Part shown: one piece after another, positions 52,708 to 62,524 of the stretch
How positions within the stretch are numbered: position 1 is the stretch's first letter
Layout of the letters: each line of letters opens with the position of its first letter
From: CAVQCX01 sp963775335
GTDB taxonomy: Bacteria; Pseudomonadota; Gammaproteobacteria; Chromatiales; Chromatiaceae
Reading direction: 5' to 3'
Assembly (NCBI GenBank): GCA_963775335.1
Contig: CAVZIJ010000002.1
Location: forward strand, 682,001 to 746,000
DNA length: 64,000 nt
Position numbers and translations under genes: made by a program
Notes under the pieces: generated by a model
Database searches by the model: none
Told to the model about the DNA's origin: nothing
What the model saw: the letters and a program-made list of their open reading frames with translations, nothing else

Positions 52708-55700
52708 TCACTGCACTTGCCACCACGCCTTGCGCCCCCGCTCCAGCGGGCTGGGATTCTCGGTAACCTTCTGGAGACCCCCGCCCTTGGTGCCACTGGC
52801 ATACTTGTACTCTTGCTCGCCGCTCGGCGAGCTCAAGATCGCCGGGCGCTGAAGTATGCCTTGCTTGGATTTCACGCCCGACGGTATTTTGGTCGAGGTT
52901 GTTCCCGAGCTCGAGGTGACCGTCGCGTAGTCCGCGACATCGAAGCTCCCGTCATTGTTCAGGTCGAACACAGGCCTTTGCAAGGCCCCGCCGGTGGCCG
53001 CGTCGAGCTCCATGAGCCAGCTGGTGCCACCGGCCTCGCACGGGGCGGTGGACGGTATGGCCGTGGTGAAGATCAGGCGGCCGCCCCGCAGGATCGGCGC
53101 GTCGACGACCGACTCTCCGGTGGTGGGCAGATCGAGGAACCAGCCGCGCTGGGTGGTCCAGTCGATGGTGTTGTCGCTGACGACCCGCACCTCGGTGCTC
53201 ACTCCCGAGGCGGTATAGGTCACGTCGTTGGTCACGGTCTGCTTGACCAGCGTGCTGCTGCTGGCCGAGTGATTGGTGACACTGGCGACCTGGGAGCCGT
53301 CGTCCTTGTCCCAGATGCCGTAGACCGTATTCGGAGAGACGGCGTTGTTTGGATCCGAGTCGGTGAGCTCATAGTACTTGCCGGTGCCGAAATAGACCAT
53401 GCGCCCGGGACTGCCCAGCGGATGGACCCCGACCTCCGGTCGGCTGGTGATGTACTGGTGCTGGGTGCTGCTGGCTTTGGCTGCGAACAGCCGCGATATG
53501 CCTGCGCTCGTAAAGCCACCGCCACCGCTGCCGGCCTTCAACCGCCAGAGGTTGCCCTGCAGGTCGCCCACGTAGATCAGGTCCACCAGGCCATCGGCGT
53601 CGGTGTCCACGGGCGCCAGGGTGCTGGCGCCGTTGCCCGGTCCGTTGTCGAGCGTCAGGGTCTTCACGACAGCGCCGGTCCGCACGTCCACGAGATAGAC
53701 CACCGCCTTGCCGCTGGCGCTGTTGTAGCCGTTGCCGAAGGCCGCGACCCATCCATCACCCTGCGCCTTGAACACCGCGGGCCGACTGAACGTGTAGCCG
53801 AGATCGGAAAAGCCGCTACTCGAGCTCGACAGCTCCCACAGGGCGAGGGAGCCCGCGTGAGCCTCTGTAAATTGGTTGGGATCGGTCACATCCAGGGCGA
53901 AGATCGCACTGCCGCCGGCGGCGAGGCTGCCCACGAGCACCGTATGCCAGGCCCCCCCGAAGAAGGCATCGACCACCGTGGGCGCCCCATCCACCATGTA
54001 GCGGTGCGTGTAACTGGGGGAGGTCAGCGCGCTCAGCGGAGCGGACAAGACGGTGGAGCCGGACAAACTGCCGAACACGGCGTTGGGCACATAAGCGATC
54101 TTCTCCTCCCCCCCGTCGCTGCCGGAGATGGGGCTCCCGTACTGGTCGCGGGCGGGCGCTGCCGAGGCGCCGTGCAGCATGCCGTCGCTCGAGCCGAAGT
54201 AGATCATGGTCTCTCTGTTCTGGTAGGTGGTCTTAAAAGTCGAATAGAGAACGCTCTCGAGGCTGTCCGGATAGGTGAAGCTCGGAGCAGCCACCAACGC
54301 CGGGGTCGAGTGGATGATGGCGCCCAGGGGCGTGCTGCGGTTTCTGAAGCTGCCGGAATGGCGCTGCTCTTTGCTGCTATCGCCCCGTAGGTAATTCAGG
54401 CGGAAACTCCCCAGCCCGTCGCTGGCCAGGGTCGGGCTCGTGGGGTTGGCGTTGAGCAACGCCTGCTGGCCGGCGCTGAGGCTGGACCAGCGAAAGGGCA
54501 CGCCGACCGCAGGAGCGTTGGGATCGTTAGGATCGGTGCCCCAGGTGATGATCTGCCTGCCGGTGTTGTAATTCTGCGCGGCCAGCTTGGCGCCCACGTC
54601 CCACTCGGCGTCGCTGGAAGTGGCGTTGGCGGGGGAGACCAGGCTGTTTGTGTTGTCGAGAAAGTTGCCGGTATTGGGATCGACGCGGAAGGAGAGCACC
54701 TGGCCCGACCAGTCGGTGCTGTCGAAGCGCGCCTGATAGACGCGCGTGCCGGTATCCAGGGAGACCGTATTGGCGACCACCGAGGAGGCCGAGGAGATCG
54801 CTGCGATGGTCGCGAGGAACTTCGATAGCTCCGGCCCCAGCTGGGAGGGGTTGTCGGCATAGAAGAAATTATCCGGCACCCCGTCGTTGTCCGAATCCCA
54901 CTCCGCGGGCTTGTCGGGTAGCTGATACCCGGTGTCTCCGCTGCTGTCCTGATCCTTGAAGCCACCGTACTTGGCCGCATAGAAAAGCGGATTGGGCAGC
55001 AGGGTGGCGCTCGAGGCCCCGGGGGAGAAGACCTTCACATCAGGGCTGCTCCAAGTCGTGCCCGAGGGCCTCAGCCCGGTGGGGTTATTGCTGCTGTCGA
55101 GGACGGTGCCATTCTGGCCGCCCGGGCGCAATACGTTGGTGTAGGTCCCGTCGGCGGTGCTGCCCGAGACCGAGAAGCCGAAGCGCAGGGCGTTGCCCGC
55201 GTAGGCATCGACCACCCGGTTGGTGACCCGGACTTGGTTGGCACCGACCGTCAAGGGGCTGGAAGTAGGGCCGTAAACGTCGTCCCACCGCCCGTCACCG
55301 TCGTCGTCGTGTTGGTGACACTCGGCGGTGCCCACGCAGATCGCCAGCTGGGTGATGCCGTCCTTGTCGTAGTCGTTGCCCCAGGGGGAGTCCTCCCAGG
55401 TCGCCAGCACCCGGGCATAGGTCAGCTGGCCGCTGCCATTGACCGTCATCTGGCGCACAAAGAGGTCCGTAAGGGTACCGACACGCCAGCCGCTGTCGGT
55501 GAGGGCGGCCGATCCGGTGTTGTTCGCACCGACGTTGGGGATGACCTGGATCTTACGGTTGGTCCCCACGGGGAAGGTCAGCTGGGGCAGCTCCTTGGAG
55601 AGCGCGACCACATAGGTGCTCACCGTCTGTCCGGCCCCGGTGTCGGGATCGTTGGGACGGTCCGGGCGGATATCCGTGATATGGGCCTTGTAGGCGAGGC

Positions 55701-57372
55701 CGGCCACGTCATAGCCACCCTCGATGTAGGGCGCGGTCGGGCAGATGCCCTTCAGCCGGGACAGCGAGGTGAACGCTTTGGCGCTGCAGACGTCGTAGTC
55801 GCTGGCGCTGGTGGGGGTGCTGCCGTTGTCGCCGATGAAGACATTGCCGCTCAGGCCCTCGGCGGTCCCTATCTCGTCGGTGTCCGTCGCGGCGTCCCCA
55901 AGCACGCTGGGCGTGTTGCTCAGCTCATCGGTGTCGAAGGAGTTGTCCGACGACGAGATGATGATCACATTCATGGGGGCGCACCACTCGTCATCGTTCG
56001 GCATGGGGTCGTCCCAGGCGGCCTTGTCCCTGTTGAGCAGGTCGCTGCTGGTGGTGTCAAAGGCGCTCGTGGCGCTCGTCGTCCCCGACCCATCCGGCTG
56101 CGCGAGATAGCGCAGGGTCTCCATGTAGATCTCCGCGACCGGGTTGCCCCAGTCGGTGCACTGGCGTCCCGAATCGGTGCTGTGCAAGAAGTCGCTCTTG
56201 GAAATGCCATAGGTGTTGCAGTCGTTGTAGACGTGACCGCCGAAGTTGTACTGGTTGAGCGTGGCCCGGTTGAGGGTATCGATGATGCCGGGGTTGCCGG
56301 TGAAGGTGCCGTTGGAGTTGATCTCGTTCTGCGAGGCGGTGCTGTTGCCGGCGAGTTGGCCCACGGTACGGCGCAGCACCCCCCCCGAGGCGTGCTTCTG
56401 ATAGTCGCCCGAGACCATGCCGAAGCGCACCGTCCCGTCCTGTCCGTACTGCTGCAGCAGGCCCGTGGGCTTCTTGACCGTGCCCGATCCGTAAGCGGTG
56501 CAGTTCGACTCCTCAGTGCCCGAGACGCAGACGTGAACCAGGACATTCAGACCGTCGGACGAGCCGGAGGACATCAGGTTGTTGGACGTAGACGGGGTTT
56601 GGCCGGTGCTGCTCCCCCATTGGCACTGGTGCACCTCGTCCGAGGCCCAACGCGGATAGGAGCCGGAAGCCACGAGCATCTTCGGTGGGTAGCTGCTGGT
56701 ATTGGTGGTGGCGGAATTGCTGTCGGAGCTCAGGGTGGCGTTGCAGACCGAGATGGCCGAGGAGGTGAAGGGCGTGAAATTGCCGATATCGGTGCCCGCG
56801 TACACCTTGGCGAAGGCGTGCACATCGGTGGTGAGCAATGTGCGCTGCAGCACCGTCTCGCTGGCGTTGTCCGTGGAGCGCAAGCCACCGTAGAGCACCT
56901 TGCGCAGGATATCGATGCGCGTCATGGTGGCCCAGTTGAGGAAGTTGCCGCTCCAGCCGTTGGCCTTCGTGTACCCACCGGTCGCCGTGCAGCTGTGGCC
57001 GTTGGTCCCAGTGGCGAGGCCGCCCGGCTCGAAACGGTTGCTGCTGTACGTGTAGCAACGACTGCTGTCGAAGTAGCCGTAGTAAGTGAAGGTGTCGGTG
57101 TAGCTGGTGTCCGGGATGCCGTCGCCGTTCAGGTCGTTGTAGTCGGGATAGGCCTTCTTGAACAGCTGGTGGTCGATCGACAAGGACAGCATCACCATCG
57201 GCCGGGCGGTCCCGGTCAGGAACAGGGGCGCCTGGGACGGGTCGGACCAGGCAAGACTGGAGTGCAGCCCCATTGCGCAGAGCAGGGCGGCCGCGATCCA
57301 GTAGCCGGAAGAGCGCAAGAGCGCTCGATGGCTCCTTGCTACAACGGACCTTCCTTTCAGTTGTGGGATCAT
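52708..57372 (-). CDS. pilY1: PilY1/PilC pilus tip adhesin and assembly protein
   Basis: A protein of 1554 aa, longer than Pseudomonas PilY1 (about 1160). A signal peptide (YWIAAALLCAMGLHSSLAWS) leads to PSQAPLFLTGTARPMVMLS. The N-terminal half is a large adhesin-like region with Asp-rich calcium-type loops (NDLNGDGIPDTSY, DDDGDGRWDDVYG, DSDNDGVPDNFF). The C-terminal half is the PilY1 propeller (PAVFKAQGDGWVAAFGNGYN, then DTDADGLVDLIYVGDLQGNL, the classical calcium loop). It is exported and sits at pilus tips, controlling extension, surface sensing and c-di-GMP signals. Overlaps pilX by four bases. Many Cys and Asn-rich stretches suggest strong folding needs. Confidence 0.92.
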   Translation of the reverse strand: MIPQLKGRSVVARSHRALLRSSGYWIAAALLCAMGLHSSLAWSDPSQAPLFLTGTARPMVMLSLSIDHQLFKKAYPDYNDLNGDGIPDTSYTDTFTYYGYFDSSRCYTYSSNRFEPGGLATGTNGHSCTATGGYTKANGWSGNFLNWATMTRIDILRKVLYGGLRSTDNASETVLQRTLLTTDVHAFAKVYAGTDIGNFTPFTSSAISVCNATLSSDSNSATTNTSSYPPKMLVASGSYPRWASDEVHQCQWGSSTGQTPSTSNNLMSSGSSDGLNVLVHVCVSGTEESNCTAYGSGTVKKPTGLLQQYGQDGTVRFGMVSGDYQKHASGGVLRRTVGQLAGNSTASQNEINSNGTFTGNPGIIDTLNRATLNQYNFGGHVYNDCNTYGISKSDFLHSTDSGRQCTDWGNPVAEIYMETLRYLAQPDGSGTTSATSAFDTTSSDLLNRDKAAWDDPMPNDDEWCAPMNVIIISSSDNSFDTDELSNTPSVLGDAATDTDEIGTAEGLSGNVFIGDNGSTPTSASDYDVCSAKAFTSLSRLKGICPTAPYIEGGYDVAGLAYKAHITDIRPDRPNDPDTGAGQTVSTYVVALSKELPQLTFPVGTNRKIQVIPNVGANNTGSAALTDSGWRVGTLTDLFVRQMTVNGSGQLTYARVLATWEDSPWGNDYDKDGITQLAICVGTAECHQHDDDGDGRWDDVYGPTSSPLTVGANQVRVTNRVVDAYAGNALRFGFSVSGSTADGTYTNVLRPGGQNGTVLDSSNNPTGLRPSGTTWSSPDVKVFSPGASSATLLPNPLFYAAKYGGFKDQDSSGDTGYQLPDKPAEWDSDNDGVPDNFFYADNPSQLGPELSKFLATIAAISSASSVVANTVSLDTGTRVYQARFDSTDWSGQVLSFRVDPNTGNFLDNTNSLVSPANATSSDAEWDVGAKLAAQNYNTGRQIITWGTDPNDPNAPAVGVPFRWSSLSAGQQALLNANPTSPTLASDGLGSFRLNYLRGDSSKEQRHSGSFRNRSTPLGAIIHSTPALVAAPSFTYPDSLESVLYSTFKTTYQNRETMIYFGSSDGMLHGASAAPARDQYGSPISGSDGGEEKIAYVPNAVFGSLSGSTVLSAPLSALTSPSYTHRYMVDGAPTVVDAFFGGAWHTVLVGSLAAGGSAIFALDVTDPNQFTEAHAGSLALWELSSSSSGFSDLGYTFSRPAVFKAQGDGWVAAFGNGYNSASGKAVVYLVDVRTGAVVKTLTLDNGPGNGASTLAPVDTDADGLVDLIYVGDLQGNLWRLKAGSGGGGFTSAGISRLFAAKASSTQHQYITSRPEVGVHPLGSPGRMVYFGTGKYYELTDSDPNNAVSPNTVYGIWDKDDGSQVASVTNHSASSSTLVKQTVTNDVTYTASGVSTEVRVVSDNTIDWTTQRGWFLDLPTTGESVVDAPILRGGRLIFTTAIPSTAPCEAGGTSWLMELDAATGGALQRPVFDLNNDGSFDVADYATVTSSSGTTSTKIPSGVKSKQGILQRPAILSSPSGEQEYKYASGTKGGGLQKVTENPSPLERGRKAWWQVQ

Positions 57373-57905
57373 CGGTAGTAGCTACTCTGTAGAATGACGG
57401 TGGAACGGCCGGTCAGGCCGGTGCCCCGGGCGGTCACCCGGTAGAATCGAATGGTCGGCGTCTCCCGCTGGAAGCCTACGACCAGGCTGCTCATGGGCAG
57501 GTCGAACTGTGCGAGCCGCTCGATGTAGTAAACCGGGACCGACTCCAGGTCGGCGGTCACCGTCGAGAGGCTCACGGCCTTCAAATAGTTATTCGTCCCG
57601 GTCTGATAGGCCAAAGGATCGAGGCTGGGGTCGCCCTCGAAGGTCCCGTCACTGCCGTTCCAGGCCATGGCATCGAAGGTCGTATTATTGGCGAGCAACC
57701 CCTCGCCATCCCGCAGACCCGCCTCGGCCGCCTCCAAGGCCAACTGTCGGTTACGGAAGTTGCCCACGATGTGCTCCTGGATCGTCGTGCTCTGGCTCGA
57801 TGCCAGCCCCAGGATCGTCAGAACGGTCAGAAAGATCAGCACGGTGATCAGCACCGCGCCGCTCTGCCGGCGCCAGCCAAGCTCGGATGTAGAAGGCAGC
57901 TTCAT
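57369..57905 (-). CDS. pilX: Minor pilin PilX
   Basis: A protein of 178 aa. The leader ends at RRQSG before AVLITVLIFLTVLTILGLAS, the pilin helix, with the Glu5 position absent as in PilX relatives. QEHIVGNFRNRQLALEAAEA is a strong PilX signature. It helps prime pilus assembly in complex with PilV, PilW and PilY1. It overlaps both neighbours by four bases (pilW before, pilY1 after), so translation is coupled. Confidence 0.9.
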   Translation of the reverse strand: MKLPSTSELGWRRQSGAVLITVLIFLTVLTILGLASSQSTTIQEHIVGNFRNRQLALEAAEAGLRDGEGLLANNTTFDAMAWNGSDGTFEGDPSLDPLAYQTGTNNYLKAVSLSTVTADLESVPVYYIERLAQFDLPMSSLVVGFQRETPTIRFYRVTARGTGLTGRSTVILQSSYYR

Positions 57906-58957
57906 GGCGTCTGGTTTCTCAGCGAGGCGAAGCCCGTGAGCTCCTTGTAGATGCGCAGGTCGTCACTCGTCGATGGCGTGATGGTAGCGCCGGCGAAGGA
58001 GTAGCTGACCCGCGTGCTGAGGCTGTTCTCCACGCTGTCGGCGAGCAGCGAGACCCTGACGCTGACGACCTGCGACCAGTTCGGGACCGCATTGGCGCTG
58101 ACATATCGGTCGGCCTGGCGATCGCCGTCCTGGTCGATGCCGTAGATCAGCTGCAGATTCGAGACGCCTTCGGCGAGCTCATCGGTGGCGCCGGTGTCCA
58201 GGTCACGCCGGTACATGGCTTGGATCGCCTTGCCGGTCGCGCTCACTCGCCCGGTATCGCCCACGTAGAAGGCATACGCGTAGAACTTGGCGACAACCGC
58301 GTCCGACTGGAAGACCTTGGAGAGGTTCGTGCCGTGGGAAAGCTGCAGTACGGATCCGCTGTAGGCGACGCCGGTCACCCGGAAGATGTTGGCGCCCTCG
58401 CAGTCGCTGATCAGTGCCAGGTCGCCGGACTTGAAGTCCTGGTAGCCGAAGGCCACCGGGACCGCGGCGCCAACCGTTACCGGGGCGCCGGTGAATCCCA
58501 CACCGGCGTGGCCCGCCCCCCGCACCACGAGCAGGTCGGTGCCGGCATAGGCGCTGACGCTGGAGGGCAAGACACTGCAGGAGTAGCTGCCATCACACCC
58601 ACTGACGGGCGTCATATCCACCGTGCCCGAGGCGAGCACCCTGGGGGCGGAGATCTCGCTCCCGGAGCAGCCCACATAACCGGCCGCGCGAACCGCCTGG
58701 ACCAGCTGGTCCATGGCGTAGCGTCCGCTCTCCACGACCTGGCCCAGGCCTTGCTGGGTCTTGAACGTGAGCTTGTTCGCGACGAAGACTTGCACTGCCG
58801 CGAAGAGCAGCAGCAGGCTCAGCACCAGCGCCACCAGCAGCTCGGCCAGCGCGAAGCCCTGCTGCCGACCCGGGACCGACGAAACCCGTGGCACCAGGGT
58901 CTTCGCAACGTAGGGTACATCTGTCGCCGACGCGAGGAGGGTGCGGCGCCGAGTCAT
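57902..58957 (-). CDS. pilW: Minor pilin PilW
   Basis: A protein of 351 aa. The pilin segment is RQQGFALAELLVALVLSLLL, with cleavage after the Gly of QQG. The body includes GRYAMDQLVQAVRAAGYVGC, the PilW family signature, and Cys residues for a disulfide. With start ATG 58957 the leader is about 34 residues, long for a prepilin. A GTG at 58896 would give a leader of about 13 and may be the real start. Part of the minor pilin complex that starts fibre assembly. Four-base overlap with pilX. Confidence 0.88.
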   Translation of the reverse strand: MTRRRTLLASATDVPYVAKTLVPRVSSVPGRQQGFALAELLVALVLSLLLLFAAVQVFVANKLTFKTQQGLGQVVESGRYAMDQLVQAVRAAGYVGCSGSEISAPRVLASGTVDMTPVSGCDGSYSCSVLPSSVSAYAGTDLLVVRGAGHAGVGFTGAPVTVGAAVPVAFGYQDFKSGDLALISDCEGANIFRVTGVAYSGSVLQLSHGTNLSKVFQSDAVVAKFYAYAFYVGDTGRVSATGKAIQAMYRRDLDTGATDELAEGVSNLQLIYGIDQDGDRQADRYVSANAVPNWSQVVSVRVSLLADSVENSLSTRVSYSFAGATITPSTSDDLRIYKELTGFASLRNQTP

Positions 58958-59052
58958 CGCAGGCTCTATTGCGAAAGCCCGCAACGCCGGCCCTGGGTGC
59001 AAGACGCGTGCATCCCGCCCGGCGGTCGTCGCGCGATGGGCGTCTAGGGCGG

Positions 59053-59496
59053 TCACAGCTCGGTTGCCATCCGGAAGGTCATCAGAGCGCCGGACTGTCT
59101 GGAATCGGTCCAACGCACCTCGATGACCGCCGCACCGGCGAGGGTCGAGATCTGGCCGTCCCCGTTGGGGAGGCGCCTAAGGGCGTTGAGCCAGGCCCCC
59201 TTGTCCGCGCTGGCCATGTCGGAGGCCGAGCAGGTGCTCGTGCAAGTGGTGGTCGGCGCGCTGGCGCCGAAGCTGGTGTCATAGCCATGACCCAGGGCCT
59301 GGGCACGGTTGGCGCGCATGCGATCGAGAATCGCCCGCTCCTGGATCACCACCTGGGAGCGCAGGAGGCCGTTGTAGGCGTTGCGCACCGTAGCCGCCTG
59401 CAAACCAGCGAGCCCGAGCAGGCCGACCGAGAGCACGACCAGCGCCACCAGCAGCTCGATCAAGGTAAACCCGCCGTTTCGCCTGAGCCCCTTCAT
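59053..59496 (-). CDS. pilV: Minor pilin PilV
   Basis: A protein of 147 aa. Leader MKGLRRNGG, then FTLIELLVALVVLSVGLLGL, with Glu5 present. The part LAGLQAATVRNAYNGLLRSQ is the PilV signature, and two Cys (TTTCTSTCSA) lie in the globular domain. GGAG stands just upstream of the ATG. It joins PilW and PilX in the priming complex. It lies 14 bases after fimT and 95 before pilW. Confidence 0.92.
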   Translation of the reverse strand: MKGLRRNGGFTLIELLVALVVLSVGLLGLAGLQAATVRNAYNGLLRSQVVIQERAILDRMRANRAQALGHGYDTSFGASAPTTTCTSTCSASDMASADKGAWLNALRRLPNGDGQISTLAGAAVIEVRWTDSRQSGALMTFRMATEL

Positions 59497-59510
59497 GATC
59501 TCCGCCCTTG

Positions 59511-60044
59511 TCAGGGACAGGTGTCCCCCGAGCTGATTCGGCTGGCGCGCACCTGTCCGATCGCCGTAATCTGCACGCACCGGTCCTGGGTCTGCGTGGA
59601 CCCCGTCTGATGGATGCGCAGGCCCACCGTGCCGCCGGTCCCCGCGGTTCCGTCCCCGGCAAAGCGCACGAACGGGGAGCCGAAGGTCAGCGTCGGGCTG
59701 CCGCGCAGGGCGTCGTTCACCCGGATGAGGGCCTCGCCCGTATCGAGCTCGCCGATGGTCGGGCCGTCGTCGACGAAAACCAGCCAGCCGTCGGCCCAAT
59801 TGTAGGAGCCGGTATTGCAGGTCTGGGCGCCCCTGACCCGGGCACACACCGCCACAGGGCGCCCGCGCGTGACCGCCTCGGAGCGTGCCAGGGTCAGCGC
59901 CGCCACCAGAGCGCTGGTCTGGGCTGCGGCCAGATTGTTTGCCTGCAAGCTCTGGTAGAGGGGGGCACCGATGGCCAGAACCACCGCCATCACGGCCAGC
60001 GTCGTTACCAGCTCGACCAGGGTAAACCCGAGATAGCCCTTCAT
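59511..60044 (-). CDS. fimT: GspH/FimT family pseudopilin
   Basis: A protein of 177 aa. Leader MKGYLG, then FTLVELVTTLAVMAVVLAIG, with Glu5. LAAAQTSALVAALTLARSEA is the FimT/GspH signature (a helix before the globular domain), and PVAVCAR, NWADGWLVFVDD and the last CVQITAIGQVRASR match GspH. It is first in the minor pilin operon and has its promoter in the 459-base gap to the right. The ATG at 60044 removes about 100 non-coding codons of a longer open frame. Confidence 0.9.
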   Translation of the reverse strand: MKGYLGFTLVELVTTLAVMAVVLAIGAPLYQSLQANNLAAAQTSALVAALTLARSEAVTRGRPVAVCARVRGAQTCNTGSYNWADGWLVFVDDGPTIGELDTGEALIRVNDALRGSPTLTFGSPFVRFAGDGTAGTGGTVGLRIHQTGSTQTQDRCVQITAIGQVRASRISSGDTCP

Positions 60045-60503
60045 GTTGACCTGATGTTGATTGTCAAAGATCTCGGCCGAACGACTGGAACATTGTGATG
60101 AATCTACACTCCCACTCCTGGGGGCAAAAGGGACAATAGCACGACCACCGAGCGCCGACCCCCTCCCCGGAGGCGCTGATGAGGCAAAAATATCCTTTCC
60201 GATCAGTCGGATAGACAGTATCGCCCGGTCCGCTTCAGTTAGACGGACGGAGGATCTGGCAGGACGAGCGGTAGGCGGCTGGCTCGCGTTGCGGCTCGGA
60301 CAGCCCCCGGCCGATAGACCGACGACCTGCCGGCGCCGCCGGTGCAAGACTGGCCGCCCGAGTCACACCTGGCGCGTTACGCGGCGGGTGTCGTCGAAGG
60401 GCTGGGCCTCTCGGCTCAACTCCAACGTGGCGCACGCACGGTCCTGCACCGAGGGTGCCCCTTGAGGGGGGCAACCCCTGGTGTGAGATAGCTTGGCGAT
60501 CGA
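60045..60503. other. Intergenic region (459 bases) upstream of the pilin operon
   Basis: This gap carries the pilin operon promoter and the end of the PEP-CTERM gene. The stretch near 60050-60110 (GATTGTCAAAGATCTCGG, ATGAATCTACACTCC) is less GC-rich. No sigma-54 site (GG-N10-GC with TTGC) was found with confidence and no gene was recognised. Confidence 0.4.
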
Positions 60504-61223
60504 TCACTGGCGACGTTGGCGCCTGATGAGGGGGCCGAACAGGAGCAGGCCACCACCGAGCAAAACAACCGTAGACGGCTCTGGAACGCCTGTCGGCGGG
60601 TCCGCGCTAAAGGCATCCAACAACACATTATTCGGCAGCGAGCCCAGCGTGGGATTCACGGCGACTCCCAGGTACCGGTAGGTGAAGGCGCCCGGCACTG
60701 GCAAGAACAGGTTGTTAGTCGTCGCCCCGCCGATAAGCAGTGTGCCCAGCACGCCCTCAGTATTCGACCCGAATACGTCAAAGTGCTCGTCCTGCGTGAC
60801 ACTCTGCATGCGCACCTGCGGATTCGACCAGGTCAGATAAATCGCCCCGAGGTCGATCTGCATGAAGTTCGCAATCTCGTAGCCCCCCGAGCCGTCTGAC
60901 TGGAGCGTCAGCTCATTATCGGTTGTGTCGGCCAGGCCGAGGCCATGCTCATTGGTATCCGGAGAAACGGGGGGATTCGCGTCCTTGAAGTGCAGCTCGT
61001 GGGGCGTCCCATTGGCGTTGTACCCACAGGCCGTCAGCGTGGCAGAGCTCTCGGTCACGCCACGACACGCGATGTCTGCTGGCGGTGGGGGACCCAGATC
61101 TCCGAAGTCCGTGTTTGCGTCAGCCTTTACGTCGGTGCCAAAATCCCAGATCGTGGTCGCCTGTGCCGCGGACATGGCCAGCGTGAACAGGACAGCGGGC
61201 AGAAAGATCATCAGCTTTTTCAC
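60504..61223 (-). CDS. PEP-CTERM sorting domain protein
   Basis: A protein of 239 aa. A signal peptide (MIFLPAVLFTLAMSAAQA) precedes a beta-rich body (NELTLQSDGSGGYEIANFMQ, LPVPGAFTYRYLGVAV). The end is a PEP-CTERM signal: VPEPSTVVLLGGGLLLFGPL then RRQRRQ, i.e. VPEP, helix and Arg tail. Such proteins are sorted by exosortase and released to the surface or matrix, usually together with an exopolysaccharide system. The start used is GTG 61223; an ATG at 61211 is close. No exosortase gene is in the window. Confidence 0.88.
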   Translation of the reverse strand: MKKLMIFLPAVLFTLAMSAAQATTIWDFGTDVKADANTDFGDLGPPPPADIACRGVTESSATLTACGYNANGTPHELHFKDANPPVSPDTNEHGLGLADTTDNELTLQSDGSGGYEIANFMQIDLGAIYLTWSNPQVRMQSVTQDEHFDVFGSNTEGVLGTLLIGGATTNNLFLPVPGAFTYRYLGVAVNPTLGSLPNNVLLDAFSADPPTGVPEPSTVVLLGGGLLLFGPLIRRQRRQ

Positions 61224-61627
61224 GGTATACCCCCCAGACAGTAACCATCACAAGAGACTTATGCGTTTCTTTTTGGCCGTACCCAACCGCCAAAGAGCCA
61301 GCGCCTTGCTCCGGCCCTTTGACACACCCCGCCCGCCCTTCCTCGCGAGCCCCGCCGGCTGTTCCGCCGTTCTTGTGGGCGCGTCAGTATCGCGCATCTG
61401 GTGCGATTCTCGCAATTGTAGCGCAGCGGTGGCTCTGGGCAACCCCCATCAGGCGATGTCGGGGGTGGGCCCGAGGGTAAGCGGCATCTGGGTCTCGATC
61501 CGCCAGCGACCGCCGGTTGGCGGGGTCTGGAGGGGGCGGGCTGGGATCCCGGCAGCTCAGTCGGCACCGGCCGAGCGTTTCGAGGAGCCGACGCCTTTGT
61601 CAGAACCGGCCCGCGGCGTCGAGCAGA

Positions 61628-61771
61628 TGAAGCAGGCGCTCAGACCTCGGCTGGCCGTGCGGTCTGTAGGCTGCGCAAGCCGGCGGTGGAGCCGGTCTTC
61701 GGGATCATCAAATCGGTGATGGGCTTTCGCCAATTCCTGCTGCGCGGGCTCCAGCAGGTCGGACACGGATG
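61628..61771 (+). pseudogene. Transposase C-terminal remnant (IS1182/IS5-like)
   Basis: The plus strand encodes RAVCRLRKPAVEPVFGIIKS then VMGFRQFLLRGLQQV, the well-known C-terminal segment of DDE transposases of this group (LRKxTVEPVFGIIKxxMGFRQFLLRGL), including the conserved Glu. The catalytic N-terminal part is gone and no ends were found. The 400 bases to the left (61224-61627) show nothing recognisable. Confidence 0.75.
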
Positions 61772-61879
61772 GACGCACGCCAGCGACCCGTCGCGCCGGG
61801 AAGGGCGCTCCCACACAGGGGTAGGGATCTGTAGGCGCAGCATTCCTGCCGCGATAGCCTCCTGGCACGCAAGACCTTT

Positions 61880-61920
61880 GGGTCCCCTCACCCCGTCCCT
61901 CTCCCGGGGGGAGAGGGCGG
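61880..61920. repeat. REP-like dispersed repeat, reversed copy
   Basis: CCCCTCACCCCGTCCCTCTC followed by CCGGGGGGAGAGGGCGG is the reverse of the repeat at 38042-38080. It contains the stem CCCTCTCC/GGAGAGGG. It lies between the transposase remnant and a PEP-CTERM pseudogene. Confidence 0.75.
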
Positions 61921-61952
61921 TTTTCGGCAAGGCCCTTCGACACCCCCCGGGG

Positions 61953-62175
61953 TTACGGGGACGCCAAAGGGAGGGCGACGATCAGGCCACCCAAAGGCAG
62001 CGCCATGAGGGTGAGGGTGCCCGGCTCCGGAGTGGCGTTGACGCAAACGAGCACCTTGCAGCTGCCGGAGTTGGCGCCGAGCGCGCCGCTGTAGCTAAAA
62101 CTTCCCGGGGCGAAGGTTATCGTGCCCCCCGTTCCCGCTGGTGAGGGTTAGCGAGCTGAGGTCGATGTCACCATA
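61953..62175 (-). pseudogene. PEP-CTERM protein, C-terminal fragment
   Basis: On the minus strand the segment YGDIDLSSLTLTSGN leads, after a shift at a run of six G (62127-62132 region), to GGTITFAPGSFSYSGAL, SGSCKVLVCVNATPEPGT and LTLMALPLGGLIVALPLASP. The parts GxDxNLxTSGxGGTIxF and TPEPGT match the PEP-CTERM protein at 62525-63620, so the two are relatives. There is no start codon or N-terminal half, and the usual Arg tail is missing. Not functional. Confidence 0.65.
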
Positions 62176-62524
62176 GGAAGGCGGGCCGCTTGGTATCGAT
62201 GAAGCGGGAAGATGGCGACCGCAGGGTTACAGATCGCCGACAGCGCTACACGAACGGCCGCGGCCCGCGGAGCGAGCCTGGGTGCCCGGCAATCCGCTGA
62301 GCGGAGCCGGCGGCTTCCGTCCCTCCGACGGATGAAGCGACCGCCGCGCCCGGGCGGACGCCCCGCGCTGCGGAGAACCTGTGTGAATGGCCGGACGCGC
62401 AGCCCAGCCCTTAGCGAGTGGTGGACGACGCGCAATTCGGGGTGCCGGGCCGCGCGACGGGGCGTTGGCAACGCCCCCGCCAAGGCGCCCGCGCCGGGCT
62501 GGAACGTCGCTACCCCGGCGTTCT
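62176..62524. other. Intergenic region (349 bases)
   Basis: High GC, with several open frames on both strands but no recognised protein. Nothing that supports a gene, RNA or repeat was seen. Confidence 0.4.

Noticed and set aside
55234..57378. A 714-codon plus-strand frame across pilY1
   Set aside because: Antisense to pilY1 with no recognisable domain or ribosome site.
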